Shown: positions 35,626 to 47,671, numbered from the stretch's first letter. The stretch is DNA of 64,000 bases from Anisus vortex (GCA_949126835.1 OX421496.1:23707844-23771843); one strand, 5' to 3'. The notes: a model not told the origin generated them from the sequence alone. Numbers and translations: made by a program.

Positions 35626-36170
35626 TAAATACATGGTAATCTGGATTTATATTTGTCATTTGTGGTGGTTCATGGTAATCTTTATTTGTGGTGCCACTTG
35701 GTACTCTGGATTTATATTTGTCATTTGTGGTGGTTTATGTTAATCTAGATTTGTGGTGCCACTTGGTACTCTGGATTTATATTTGTCATTTGTGGTGGTT
35801 CATGGTAATCTTTATTTGTGGTGCCACTTGGTACTCTGGATTTATATTTGTCATTTGTGGTGGTTCATGGTAATCTTTATTTGTGGTGCCACTTGGTACT
35901 CTGGATTTATATTTGTCATTTGTGGTGGTTTATGTTAATCTAGATTTTTGGTGCCACTTGGTACTCTGGATTTATATTTGTCATTTGTGGTGGATTGAGG
36001 TATTCTTGATTTGGTTTATTTTGTGGCAGTCTTGATATTTTGTGGTATTTGGTACCTTGATTTGTTGTGGTACTCTTACGGTGTGGTGGTTTGTGGTTTT
36101 CTCAAGATGTGGTGGTTTGTGGTTCTCTTGATTTTTTGCAGTATACTTAACTCGTGATTTGCGGTACATT
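35626..36170. repeat. 65-bp tandem repeat, 5 clean copies then decay
   Basis: GTGCCACTTGGTACTCTGGA marks units at 35691, 35756, 35821, 35886 and 35951, exactly 65 bp apart, each with TATTTGTCATTTGTGGTGG. To the right (36000-36170) the unit decays into TGTGGTGGTTTGTGGTTCTC. Plus-strand frames across it are repeat artefacts (65 is not a multiple of 3). Confidence 0.9.
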
Positions 36171-36549
36171 ACATTTTTTGGTGCATACCATTAATAATAA
36201 TTATGGTAAAAATTAGTTTTTGTTTTTTTTAAAAACCACTCTTAATATAAAGATATAGTAACTAAAAAACTGAACCTTGCATTAGTTAAATATGTGAAAC
36301 TACTTTATGTCTACCAATAAAATACACAAAATTTGAAGTTTTTCCAGGTTTGAGTATACGATACCTTTGTTATATAACTACTTTCAATGACAACATATTA
36401 ATATTATTGAAAGATCTAAGAAAATTGACTGAAGAAGAAGACATTTTGAAAAACACAGCGTGGCAATAAAGCTCTTCTTCGTATCAAATAGCTCTGGTCA
36501 ATTTTGAATCCGATTAACGATTTGTTATAAGAACTAATTTTTTGTACTC

Positions 36550-36960
36550 TGTGTCGATCCATTACCATGTGTGGCTAGCCTTGATTAAATGGTTGCCTGG
36601 TACAGGATCAATTCTAAAACTATAGGCGTGCTCAACCCTCAGCTCAACGGGGATTGAGTAGGGCTTGGAGTGCTTGTGTGTTAGAATGATGTACCTACAG
36701 TTCCATAGTCTTGCAGAAATCTGTCCCTTGCAATGGGCGACAGGCTTGGCAAAATAAAAAATGATGTTTACAGTGTGCGTTATGATGTGAGTCGTAGCTC
36801 TCCTGGGAAGCCACCATTCAGAAAATGTGGTTATAGCCGGGGAGGTCAACATCTGTTCTAATCAGAGCTGTGATTCCCCACCCCAGGCAAGTGACCGACC
36901 TAATAGTTCATGTTGAGTGGCACTGACCAGTGAATTGGTGATTCAACAGAGCCAATCTCT
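36550..36960. mobile_element. Dispersed repeat D
   Basis: A GC-richer block with CCATGTGTGGCTAGCCTTGA, GCCTGGTACAGGATCA, GGGGATTGAGTAGGGCTTGG, GTCCCTTGCAATGGGCGACA and CCCCACCCCAGGCAAGTG. A truncated relative is at 40310-40405. Type (SINE, LINE tail or gene-derived) cannot be decided by eye. Confidence 0.4.
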
Positions 36961-37234
36961 GCTCTTATTCAATAGAAGTCTGGTGCTTTATTTTAAGTGC
37001 TTACTCTTAATAAATTATATGAATATAGTAACAATATGTTTGAACCTATATCAAGGTAATTGTGACTCTAAATATACATGAATATGCTTAAATGTTCAGT
37101 TCAAATTTTTTAATGAACATAAAAGTTAACACTGAGCATATCCTAAGAAATTTGTGCCTTTATACTCAAAATTTAAAGATGATTTGACATAGCCATTATT
37201 TCAAACTGTAAAAAAAAAAAGTCTGCTGTTTGCA

Positions 37235-37310
37235 AACTGTTTCATTGCATAGGACTGTCATCAACGGGATATGCACTATATAAGCACCATTATTATTATT
37301 ATTATTGTGT
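37235..37310 (+). mobile_element. SINE 3' tail fragment
   Basis: AACGGGATATGCACTATATA, then AGCACC and (ATT)6, matches the 3' end of the family B SINE at 38628-38830, whose last conserved motif is AACGGGATATGCGCTATATA. Confidence 0.5.
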
Positions 37311-38154
37311 CACATAATACTTTATGTTTACATTTATAGTTTGCTTTTTATATTTCAGCTTTTATACTTTTTTGTATATATAAAAAAGCATTCTTTTCTT
37401 TCTTGATATAGTTGTATAACATGATGTTTATATGCCTGTTTGACAGTGGACATGACATGACAATGGATATTTTCGTGTGCAATGCTTTGATTTAAGCACT
37501 ACATGTGACTTAGGTTTGAGTTGTTAGTAATTTTTTTTTAAGCTCTTTGTAATGCTTTGGATTAATCTCTGCATTATGCTTAAAGTTTAAAGCTCTTAGT
37601 AATGCATTGATTTAAGCTCTCTGTATGTAATACTTTGGTTTTAGCACTGCATAATACTTGAATTTAAGTACTGTGTAATGCTATGTCTTAAGCTGTTTAT
37701 AATGCTTTGGTCTAAGATATGCATATCATAAAGCTATGTTTAAATCTGTGTCTTGCATAATGGATTAATTCTCTAATGTTTTTGCTTTGTGTATTAAGAT
37801 ACAGATAATAACTGCTGTAAATGCTATGACTATGTCTAGTTGACATGTGTCAATTTAAACAATAGAGAACACTGAGCTTTTCTAACAGGCTAAAAATGTA
37901 AAGAAAATTTGCCATAGCCAAAAGTAATAACAATTGATATAGTTTGATTAAAAATTGTATTTATTTATCTCTAACATAACAGTGAAATACTGTTGTGACT
38001 TTGTGTTTGCAATTATAATTTGCTTTTTATATTTCAACTTTTAGACTTAAAAAAAAAAATAGCATTCTATTCTTTATTCTATTCTATTCTTTATATAGTT
38101 TATATAACATAATGTATGTATGAATGTTTGAGAATATAATAGAGCATAAGAGAG

Positions 38155-38990
38155 ATTTTTTTGCATAATGCTTTGATTTAAGATCTACATAATGCTTTGG
38201 TCTAAGTGCTGTGTAATGCTTTGGTTTAAGCTCTGTGTTTTACTTATGTTTAAGCTCTGCATATTACTTTGGTTTAAGCTCTGCATTTTACTTGTTTTAA
38301 GCTGTGCATTTTACTTTGGTTTAATCTATGAGGGTTTCCCTTGATTTTAGCTCTGCATTTTACCTTGGTTTAAACTCTGCATTCTAATTTGGTTTAAGCT
38401 GTGCCTTTTACCTTGGTTTAAGCTCTGGGTTTTACTAATGTTTAAGCTCTGCATATTACTTTGGTTAAAGCACTGCATTTTACTTTAGTTTAAGTTCTGC
38501 ATTTTACTTGGTTTAATCTATGCAGGTTTCCTATGGTTTAAGCTCTGCATTTTACTTATGTTTAAGCTCTACATTTTACTTTAGTGTAAGCTCTGCATTT
38601 TACCTTGGTTTAAACTCTGCATTTAAGTCCAGTTAGCACACCGGACTGTCAACCAAAAACCAACGGAGAGGTCGCGGGTTCTATCCCTGCCACCGGCGGA
38701 TCCATGTCACCCTGCAGGAGTTTTGGGCCTGTAAACGTTTTTGCGCCAGCATGCAGCACTATGTTTACAGTAGCGCATAGAACTGTTCCCAACGGGATAT
38801 GCGCTATATAAGTCTCATATTTATTTATTGTACTTTAGTTTTATCTGTGCTTATTACTTTAGTTTAAGCTCTGCATTTACCTTGGTTTAAGCTGTGCCTT
38901 TTACTTTAGTTTAAGCTGTGCCTTTTACTTTAGTTTAAGCTCTGCATTTTGCTTATGTGTGAGCTCTTCATTTTACTATTGATTTCTGAT
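38155..38990. repeat. ~25-bp tandem repeat TTTAAGCTCTGCATTTTACTT
   Basis: More than 25 diverged units of GGTTTAAGCTCTGCATTTTA type lie at 38155-38627, resuming at 38835-38990 after a SINE insertion. Further patches are at 37475-37790 and 40000-40135. Confidence 0.75.
38628..38830 (+). mobile_element. tRNA-derived SINE (family B), full-looking copy
   Basis: The tRNA-like head has AGTTAGCACACCGGACTGTC and the B-box-like GGGTTCTATCCCTGCCACC. The body has GTAAACGTTTTTGCGCCAGC and ATGCAGCACTATGTTTACAG. The 3' end is AACGGGATATGCGCTATATA, then AGTCTCATATTTATTTATT. It is inserted into the 25-bp tandem repeat. Confidence 0.7.
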
Positions 38991-40309
38991 ATGTGGTACT
39001 CTTTGATTTGTGGAGTTTACATACAAGGATGATTCAGCTAAATTAAATTTGTTAGTTATAATAAAGTATAATTTGTTTTATGATTGAAACTAAACAATAC
39101 ATTCTCCGTGAACCAATTTTGAATGTGAAAAAAAGCTCTGTGAAAATGTACAAGTTAATTTATATAACTTATACATGTAAATTTCATTCCCTTTGTGCCA
39201 GGTTAACTTAATGCATGTCATGTATTATAAACAATAGTAATAAATATACTACCAATTTGGAACCTAGTGACCTAGTAGTAATTATATCAAGGTTATTGTG
39301 ATTCTTAACATGAATATGCCAGGATGTCTGTTCACATGTTTCATGTTTCCATTTAAACAAAAGTGAACACTGAGATATCCTTAACAAGCTTTTGGCATTA
39401 TACTTAAACTATTAAGATAAATTCCCATAGCCATAGCAAACTACTAGAATATTTTAATAATTCAAAATCATAATGAAATATTATTTTACAAATTATTTCT
39501 AGCATGCAGAGTCTAATGATGTTATGCTGGCTGTTTAATATCATTGTAAAAAGAATTGTGGACAAATGACTTGTGATTTGGTGTTTGAATTTATAGCTTA
39601 CTCTTTATATTTTTATTATAAATTATTGTCTTTAAAAGCATTTTTTTTTTAGATACGAGTATTTTATTGTATGTATGAATGTTTGAGAATGGACATTACA
39701 TGATAATAGATATCTTTGTGTTTGATTTAACCTCTATGTAACACTTTAGTTAAAGCACTATATAAATATGTAATGCTTTGATTTAAGCTCCGCATAGCCT
39801 AATACATTGCTCACTTCTTAAAAATGCTTTGTTCTAAGATCTGTGTAATGCTTAAATTAAAGTTATATTTAAATCTGTGTCCTACATAATGAAATGATTG
39901 TATAACTAACATTACACAGGATAAATCTTACAAAGGACCTATAATATACACATGTTATAGCAATTGTGTTTCATTTTACTCTCACTATGTGCATTTTACT
40001 TAGGTATAAGCTCTGCATTTTCCTTTGGTTTAAGCTCTGCAATTACTTTGGTTTAAGCTCTGCATTTTAATTTGATTTAAGCTCTGCATTTAACTTTGGT
40101 TTAAGCTCTGCATTCAAGTTTGGTTTAAGCTTGGCGTATACCATTAAATAATAATTTTTTGTTATATTCCTTATAAATGTTTACTCAGTATTGCATTATT
40201 TAAAAAAATGTAGCACTCTAGGAATATATAACTTAATTTATAAAATTATATCACATTAAAACTTTTTTCCACAGTAAAGGTATGGTGATGGCCAATAGCT
40301 ACTGGCGAT

Positions 40310-40405
40310 AGTGTAGACTGCCGCCACGACCATGTGTGGCTGGCCTTGTTGGGTCGGCTTCCTGGTACAGGATCACAGGGGCTAAGTAGGTCTGGTGGTG
40401 TTCAA
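40310..40405. mobile_element. Dispersed repeat D, truncated copy
   Basis: CCATGTGTGGCTGGCCTTGT and CCTGGTACAGGATCACAGG match the start of 36550-36960. It is inserted just before a copy of the composite block. Confidence 0.45.
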
Positions 40406-40859
40406 TATAGATATGCCATGATGTCTAGTTCAAATGTTTCAAATTAAACAAAAGTGAACACTGACCTATCCAAACAAGGCTCAGTCTTAAAATTTTACTA
40501 AAATTTGCCATAGCCATTATATATAATAATTTAAATAATAGACTATATATAAAATGTATAATGGTTTTTTTTTCCATTTCCAACATGTAGATGTCTAATG
40601 TTATTTGCTGACTGTTTTATTTCAGTAGATAAAGTATTTAGTGGACAAGTGCAGTGTAATTCTTTGTTGGCATTAGTAGTAGATAATAGAAATTTGTGTC
40701 ATTCATACAGCAGCTTGCATCAGTACACTGATTTTGATTTTCAGCATATTCAAGTTAAACTATAAAAACTGCTCCAGATAATGTGATGAAAGTTGGAATA
40801 TTTATTTAAAATAATATTTTATTTTGACTGTGAAATGTCTATTCAATGAAGAAGTTAAA

Positions 40860-41560
40860 TAAAGTTTCAACATAAATTTTTTTTATCAACAGAACAGTGT
40901 CTTGAAATGCAGCAAAGAGAGTTGAATCTTGCATTTATGAAAAAAGATAACATTGTTTTCATTTTTTTTATACAATACTTGTTTCTTTCTTAATATACTT
41001 GTTTTGTTATTTCAACTACTTTTTAAAAAAAGTAGATTGTACACACATATTTGATTTAAATCATTTTATTGATAGCTATTTTTTCTTTTCAAATAAAAAT
41101 CCCATGAGTGATGGCTTGTCTACCTTAAAGTGAAAACTCACTGACCCAAGTTGGAACTGTCTCCCTTTAATAAAGTTCACTGACCTAAGTAGGACCCAAT
41201 GAATCATGAAAGGTAAAGTATGTTTGACATACATTTTGTCTAATATTTTCAAAGTTAATTTTCAGCCACAGGTAATTCTTTGCGATACATTATCTTATTC
41301 ATTACTAATGTGACAATAGTATTTAGTTCTATCTGTGTTTTAAGTCATGCCTTTATTCCAATAAACTTTTAAATAATCTAGTGTGATTTCTTCACTAGTC
41401 AACTCATTCCATTTCTTCACTAGTCAACTCCATTCCTGAGGAAATGTTCATAATTATGCTCTGAATATAGATATGAAATCTATCCTGTAATTTTAGGGCA
41501 GCATTTTGTATAGAATCCATCTTATGGTCTTGGGTCAGCAGTGTGAATATTTATAACAAA
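40860..41560. repeat. Segmental duplication, copy 1
   Basis: It shares with 41570-41780 and 42540-42950 the order ACAGT..CTTGAAATGCAGCAAA, GAGTTGAATCTTGCATTTAT, then TGATGGCTTGTCTACCTTAA, AGTGAAAACTCACTGA, AAGTTGGAACTGTCTCCCTT, AAAGTTCACTGACCTAAGTA and TGAATCATGAAAGGTAAAGT. The ~110-bp core (about 41106-41220) is much better conserved than its flanks and ends in a donor-like AAAG/GTAAAG, but all its frames contain stops. Confidence 0.6.
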
Positions 41561-41569
41561 AATATTTTA

Positions 41570-42950
41570 TTTTTACTGTAAAATGTCTATTAAAATGTAA
41601 CTTTTATAGAAAGGTTCACCCACCATAAATTTTGTTAATCAACAGATCAGAGTCTTGAAATGCAGCAAAGAGAGTGGATTCTTGTATTTATGAAAAAAAG
41701 GTAAAATTGTTTTCATCATTTTTGTGCAATACTTATTTCTTTCTTAGTATACTTATTTGTGATGCAACCCCATGAAATGCTGAATAAGATTTTTAGTTTA
41801 AGGTGTTTGGTAAAAGCTTATTCATTTATCTTTACAAAGGTGAAAAAAATTCGAAAATTGGTTCAAAAGTTATTCAAAATTACATAAGCAAAGGTAAGAA
41901 AAGTTGTTTTAGAGAAAAATGAACAAGAAAACAGTACTGATTTTTAACAATTTAGCATTCAACAGATAATAATATATTTCAAATATGAATAAATCACCAT
42001 GAAGTTTAGCAAACACACTCAGAATGAGTCTACACACATGCTTTTAAAGTTCTAAATGTTTAAAAAAATATTTAGTTGACTTTTTAAACAATTTTATCTT
42101 TAAGAGTAATTTTGCTTGATATGAATAAATCACCATGAAGTTTAGCAAACACACTCAGAATGAGTATACACACATGCTTTTAAAGTTCTAAATGTTTTAA
42201 AAAATATTTAGTTGACTTTTTAAACAATTTTATCTTTAAGAGTAATTTTGCTTGATATGAATAAATCACCATGAAGTTTAGCAAACACACTCAGAATGAG
42301 TATACACACATGCTTTTAAAGTTCTAAATGTTTTAAAAAATATTTAGTTGACTTTTAAACAATTTTATCTTTAAGAGTAATTTCGCTTGATTTTTTACAA
42401 CATTAAAAATCAATGATAATCTCAAAATTTACCTAGGACCCCTTTTTCGCTTTATTTTGCATTTATTTCAAAATGAGTTTTAACGACTGGTACATGGGGC
42501 ATCAACACAATTTATTACTTTAGCTCAATGTTTTTTTTAATTAGGTGTTATATAAACATTTAAGTTTAATCATTCTATTGCTTGCTTTTTTTTTTGCTTT
42601 TTAAATGACAAACCCATAAGTGATGGATTGTCTTCCTTGAAGTGAAAACTCACTATCCAAGTTGGAACTGTCTCCCTTTAACTAAAGTTCACTGACCTAA
42701 GTAGGACACACTGAATCATGAAAGGTAAAGTTTGTTTTATTGACATAATTTTTGTTTAATATTTTCAAAATTTATTTTCAGCCACAAGTAATTCTTTACG
42801 ATACATTATCCTATTCATTACAGATGTGCCAATATTATTTGGTACCTATTTGTCTGTGTTTTTAGTCTGGTCATTCATTTCAACCTATTCCATGCCTGAA
42901 CAACTCTATTGGAGGAAATGTTCATACTTGTGCTCTGAAAATATAAAGAT
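41570..42950. repeat. Segmental duplication, copy 2, with a tandem insert
   Basis: Homologous to 40860-41560, but split by about 760 bp (41780-42540) that holds the 136-bp tandem repeat. Its conserved core is at about 42615-42730. GTGCTCTGAA and ATTCCATGCCTGAACAACT near 42885 match a decayed dispersed element also seen at 41400-41540. Confidence 0.6.
41985..42392. repeat. 136-bp tandem repeat, 3 copies
   Basis: ATGAATAAATCACCATGAAG starts units at 41985, 42121 and 42257, exactly 136 bp apart. Copies are nearly identical, so the expansion is recent. AT-rich, no coding frame. Confidence 0.9.
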
Positions 42951-43079
42951 TGGGTGTTTTCATGTCTATTATAGCTTTTTTATTTGTATATGATATGGTA
43001 ATGACTGATTTGTATATACATATATATATATATTGTATAACCTTTATATGTAAATTAAATAATATTCTTTTGTTTTCAG

Positions 43080-43280
43080 AGATTTCCAATCTGTGTGAAA
43101 CCGGCTTCTAGAAAATGGACAAACTCAATTACTAAAAAAAAGGAAATATTTCAATGTTTGTCAACAATGAAAAGCCTGCAGACTCATTCATATGTCAAAG
43201 GAATGGCCAATGTGAAGATTGAAAATGCTGTTACAGTGATCAAAAATGGACAAACAGTGATTTCAGCATTTAAGAAATAA
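43080..43280 (+). CDS. Plausible internal or last coding exon, function unknown
   Basis: A T-rich tract and TTTTGTTTTCAG end at 43079, a strong 3' splice site. From AGA (43080) the frame is open for 66 codons (RFPICVKPASRKWTNSITKK, then FQCLSTMKSLQTHSYVKGMA, then NVKIENAVTVIKNGQTVISA, FKK) to TAA at 43278-43280. The same frame then continues, without shift, for 24 more codons including LATAEDLLDILKKLHLFSVI to TGA at 43353-43355. The peptide is protein-like and basic; I do not recognise the family. Either the exon ends a gene at TAA, or the TAA is a disabling substitution in a longer exon. No partner exon was identified, although donor-like AAAG/GTAAAG sites lie upstream at about 41214 and 42726. 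Confidence 0.4.
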   Translation, partial: RFPICVKPASRKWTNSITKKKEIFQCLSTMKSLQTHSYVKGMANVKIENAVTVIKNGQTVISAFKK

Positions 43281-43355
43281 ATAAACCTGGCCACCGCAGA
43301 AGATTTACTTGATATCCTTAAAAAGCTGCATCTGTTCTCCGTAATTGTTAATTGA

Positions 43356-44460
43356 CACATTTTTAGTGGTGTAGTTGTGCTCATTTAACTGAATTTCAGA
43401 ATTGGATACATTCTTTAAAAGTGCAATAATGTGTATATGTTTTATAATTAATTTCTCTCTAAAATTTTCACTTGCACAAATGATTATGCTGAATTTGTTA
43501 ATCTTTTTGAATTATTGATCAGAATAGTTAGAATATTTTGCTGCAGGAATAGTTTCCTGTTCACACTTAGATTTGGTTTTATTCTTGTGTTTTAAAAGAT
43601 TATTTTGAGTGTATAAAAACATTTTTTTAAAGTAACTTGTATGTGGACCATGTAGAGCCTTGAAAAATTGTGTTTATTGATCAGATGGATGAAATGATTG
43701 TTATTATGTTCTGTTCAAATGTGACCATCCACCACGAAATGAGTTGAATTGTGCCCTATTTATTTATCCTTCAAGTGATTTGAATGCTGAATACAATGGT
43801 GAAAACCGTTTAAAAATCTGAGAAATAGTCTCTAAGCTATACATGTTTTACTGGAGCCCTGAAAACAGATATTGAGTAATTTCAAAGTCAATATTTTGCT
43901 TTTTCACATGAAATAATACAGGGTGTAACTTTAAAAATATTTTTTTATTTATTTAATTTGTATAATAAATCACCACAGAAATGTGCAGAAATAAATAATT
44001 AGTAATAGCTCGAGGTAATGTATTTGAAATGATATTTTGTTTATAACTAATTTATTTGTTGTGTATCTTTAATCAGCACTTACTCTATTATTTTATTTGT
44101 TCTTCACTTGTAGACATTTATAATGAATCCATTCAACAAACTTTAACTCAGCCACAATTGTAGGATCTTCATATAAGTCTCTATTGGTACTCAGCCTCCA
44201 TCCATTATCATCTTTTGTTTTCTAAATCTAAAAAGTGTATTGTTTTGTAGATGTTTTTTGTTCTTGAAATGTTTTTTTTTTAAAGTATGTTGTAGTTACT
44301 TTGCTTTCATTTATCTGAATTTATATTGTTGCATATATTAAATTAAAATTTAATTTTGCCATCTTCAAGTAAAGTTCAAGTATAGTTTCTTTTTTTTTTT
44401 TGTTATAAAAAAATTTATAAATGATATTAAAAAGAATTTCACTACTCTGTATTATATAAA
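43356..44460. other. AT-rich sequence, no feature recognised
   Basis: If 43080-43280 is a last exon, this would contain its 3' UTR; AATAAA occurs within GAAATAAATAAACC at 43275-43285. No repeats of note or convincing ORFs are seen. Confidence 0.4.
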
Positions 44461-44462
44461 AA

Positions 44463-44725
44463 AGTAAAGTATCCTGTCAGACCAAATTGATCCATAGGGC
44501 CAATGAAGCAGCATTCACCAGTTTGTGACCAGGGCACACTAGGGGATTGTGAGGCCACTACTATGCACAGCCACCTTTACTTTACCCCAACTAAAATCAG
44601 GTAACCATCATAGTCTCAGGGACACCTTCCAGACCTAGGGAAAAATCCTAGGCTGCACCAGGATTTGAACCCATTACCTTCAGTACATTAGCCAAATGCA
44701 CTACAGCTCGGCCACCGTGCCTTCA
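44463..44725 (-). mobile_element. SINE family A, near full length, minus strand
   Basis: Minus-strand reading starts with a tRNA-like head (GGTGGCCGAGCTGTAGTGCA, GGTTCAAATCCTGGTGCAGC) and then has TAGGATTTTTCCCTAGGTCT, TTTTAGTTGGGGTAAAGTAA and the 3' end GGTCTGACAGGATACTTTAC. The TGGCCGAGC-like A box and GGTTCAAATCC B box are well kept, which supports tRNA derivation of the family. Confidence 0.75.
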
Positions 44726-45288
44726 TTATGTATTATACCTCATACTATTTTTAAGAAGTTCAAAACAAAGAAATATTTTGTGCATGAAAAACTAAAAAAC
44801 CAATTATAACAAGCTTATGTAAAAAAACAACATGCATATATATAATTGTGTAATATACTTAAAATGAAATAAAATTATAAATTTGTTCCATTTTGTGACC
44901 AAACATTTGTAAATTAAATTCAGTTTGTGCATTTGTTTTTTACATTTTCACAATTGAGAAATAATTTTAGAGCACAAAATGAAAAATCATTCTAAAATTG
45001 CAATAAGAAAATGATAATATTGATCAATTAATTTGAAAATTCTGTAAAATAGTTGTTGAAATAGACATAATTCTACAGATTCCTGAATCATAATTTTTTT
45101 TGTACATTTCTTTTAAAGCTAATTGTTATGTCTAGGGTTTGTACAACTATTATATTGGTTTGGTGTTAGAATATATATACTCAGTAGTACAGTGTCTGTT
45201 GAAAAATGAGTTCTACTTTCACAAATTAATGGGAATATTATTCCTTACTTTAAAAAAAAATGAAATAAATAATGTGTGGTTTGTCATG

Positions 45289-45742
45289 GTCTTGGGGCAG
45301 CATGTTGTATAGAATCCATCTTATGGTCTTGGGACAGCATGTTGTATAGGATCCATCTTATGGTCTTGGGGCAGCATGTTGTATAGATTCCATCTTATGG
45401 TCTTGGGGCAGCATGTTGTATAGATTCCATCTTATGGTCTTAGGGCAGCATGTTGTATAGAAACCATCTTATGGTCTTGGGGCAGCATGTTGTATAGATT
45501 CATCTTATGGTCTTGGGGCAGCATGTTGTATAGAATCCATCTTATGGTCTTGGGGCAGCATGTTGTATAGATTCCATCTTATGGTCTTGGGGCAGCATGT
45601 TGTATAGAATCCATCTTATGGTCTTGGGGCAGCATGTTGTATAGAATCCATCTTATGGTATTGGGGCAGCATATTGTATAGAATCCATCTTATGGTCTTA
45701 GGGCAGCCTGTTGTATGGAATCCATCTTATGGTCTTGGGGCA
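45289..45742. repeat. 37-bp minisatellite, about 12 copies
   Basis: The unit reads GTCTTGGGGCAGCATGTTGT followed by ATAGAATCCATCTTATG, with few variants (one unit one base short near 45498). A lone copy in the dispersed element at about 41495-41540 (GGGCAGCATTTTGTATAGAA, then TCCATCTTATGGTCTTGGG) looks like the source. Confidence 0.9.
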
Positions 45743-45870
45743 TTTGTAAACACGTAAATGATATTCAAACCTGCATTGAATAAAATAAAAAAAAATTCTA
45801 ACCAACAATTTTCTAATAAAACTTAGTTAAAATAACTTCAGTAAAGCTACATATTTTACCTGCAAGGAAG

Positions 45871-45982
45871 AATTTATTAGAATAATAAATAATACAATAT
45901 CATGTAAACAGATTTTATTAAAATCATAAATAATACAATATCATGTAAACAAATTTCATTAGAATTGTAAATAATACAATAG
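45871..45982. repeat. 41-bp tandem repeat, 3 copies
   Basis: AATACAATATCATGTAAACA recurs 41 bp apart, and a third unit ends at AATACAATAGG. AT-rich. Nothing else is recognised between here and 46860. Confidence 0.7.
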
Positions 45983-46871
45983 GCTCATCATGAGATAATA
46001 TTATTTTGACATGGAATTTTATATTCATTTAGACTAATAAATTTCATAATAAATAAAAAATAATATTATGACTGTATATACCACAAATCGCGTTTTACGC
46101 TTTAACATATATTTCTTAAGCCTTGTAAATGTAAATTTGGCATTAAATTACGTACAGAGGCCCACTAAAACTGTTTAACTGCTAATGTTATCCATATAAT
46201 ATACATAAGATTATCTCCCATCGTCGTCCTCATTTCTCTCCCCTGTCAGAATACATGCTGTAATAATATAACACTTATTGAACTATTATTTTTCCTTTTA
46301 ATTGTTTTTATTCATTTGGCCATAGATATATACTAAAAGTATAGGAACTAGAGAACGACTGAAGAAACTGTCAATATTTTACCTCTTCTTAAACTATATT
46401 TATTTTTTTATGTATGTATTGCAAATTATTGTAATCACCTTAAAAATCAAAACAAAACTAAGAAGAATACTTTGAAAAAAGTTTTATGCAGTTTATTTAC
46501 AAAGCTTTTGATAAAATCTATTTAAGTACAATCGAATTATAGAAAAAAAGCATTATACATCTTTAAGCTTAAATCAGAAAAGAGGAGAGTGTGCATGAGT
46601 GGGCCTATTCCTTTTTTTTTCCTTTTTTGGGGGGCATTTATTTCTTTACATTAGTATTGTTCAATCTTTAGAAGAAGAAAACAAGAATACAAACAAAATA
46701 TTGATAGGTAATATTCAAATATTGATAGGTAATATTCAATAAATATTACTTCACATAAAGACAAATAACAAAATATGTCTGATCTATGTTAGGATATTTT
46801 AACTATTGTAGCAAATTAAAATATATCCCGTCGGTACAAAAGTGATCTATATAGGTTGCGTGCGAGGTGCC

Positions 46872-47394
46872 CACTGAGCTATATATACATGGAGTGCTCA
46901 AGCAATCAAAATAGAGAAGAAAAAATGGCAGAAAATGCGGAATTGTTAATATAGATAGGTGCACCCTGTCCTGAACTATATATACATAAAATTACATAAA
47001 ATTTGAAAACTTTTTGTAATTGCGTCATTGTAATTTGATAAAAATTAACTATTTTATAAAGACTTTATATATACTCTCTTATACTAGTGTTGTGTTAATT
47101 TAAATAAGTACCGGCTTCATTTTTTTGTCACTTAGGCTACAAAGATGAAATGGTTGATCATTTGTCTGAATAATTCTTTGAATACCACATACTCTTATAT
47201 ATGTTAATTAACTGAGTAAGTAATTTTAATGTATAATAGTATATATGTATTATTTAGACGCTCATTTATATCAATTAATCCACAATTTTAATTTGTATAT
47301 AGTTCAGGACAGGGTGCACTTATCTATATTAAAAAGTCCGCATTTTCTCCTACAATTTACTTCCTTTGAGCACTCCATATATTAGAGCTCAGTG
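46872..47394. mobile_element. hAT-like MITE with an 8-bp target duplication
   Basis: Termini are inverted: CACTGAGCTATATATACATG at the left and AGAGCTCAGTG at the right. Homology extends about 115 bp inward (GGAGTGCTCAA, GAAAATGCGGA, AATATAGATAGGTGCACCCT, GTCCTGAACTATATA, all inverted at 47298-47394). GAGGTGCC flanks it directly at 46864-46871 and 47395-47402. An 8-bp duplication with CA-starting termini fits hAT. The interior (about 300 bp) has no transposase. Confidence 0.8.
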
Positions 47395-47671
47395 GAGGTG
47401 CCCATAAATGGCATCACTCTAGTTATGTTATGAGAATTGTATCCGCTTTCCTTACTACCATCGTCAGAAATCGACACAAACTCTTCCCCCTCCTCCACCA
47501 CGTCCAAGTCTGCCCCACGACCTTCCACTAAAGTAAATTTCCAAATTTTAAACTTAGCTAATATCAAACTAATTTTATAGACGTACCCACGAAGGCGCAG
47601 GGAATTTTAGTTCAAGATGCAAATTTCATGTGATGTCACGTGGTTTAAAAATCCGATCCCCTTCATCACAA

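Larger units (their letters stand above)
37000..40650. repeat. Composite tandem blocks, four diverged copies
   Basis: A block of the type GAATATGCC, TTCAAATGTTTCA, AAACAAAAGTGAACACTGAG, TTTGCCATAGCC, TTTATAGTTTGCTTTTTATA, GTATGAATGTTTGAGAATG followed by ~25-bp TAAGCTCTGCAT repeats recurs at about 37000-37790, 37800-38990, 39050-40135 and 40405-40650 (partial). It is a duplication of unit plus satellite, with SINE and repeat-D insertions inside. No coding frame is preserved. Confidence 0.55.

Noticed and set aside
35688..36169. Overlapping ORFs beginning MVPLGTLDLY and a minus-strand ORF
   Set aside because: Translations of the 65-bp tandem repeat and its decayed tail.
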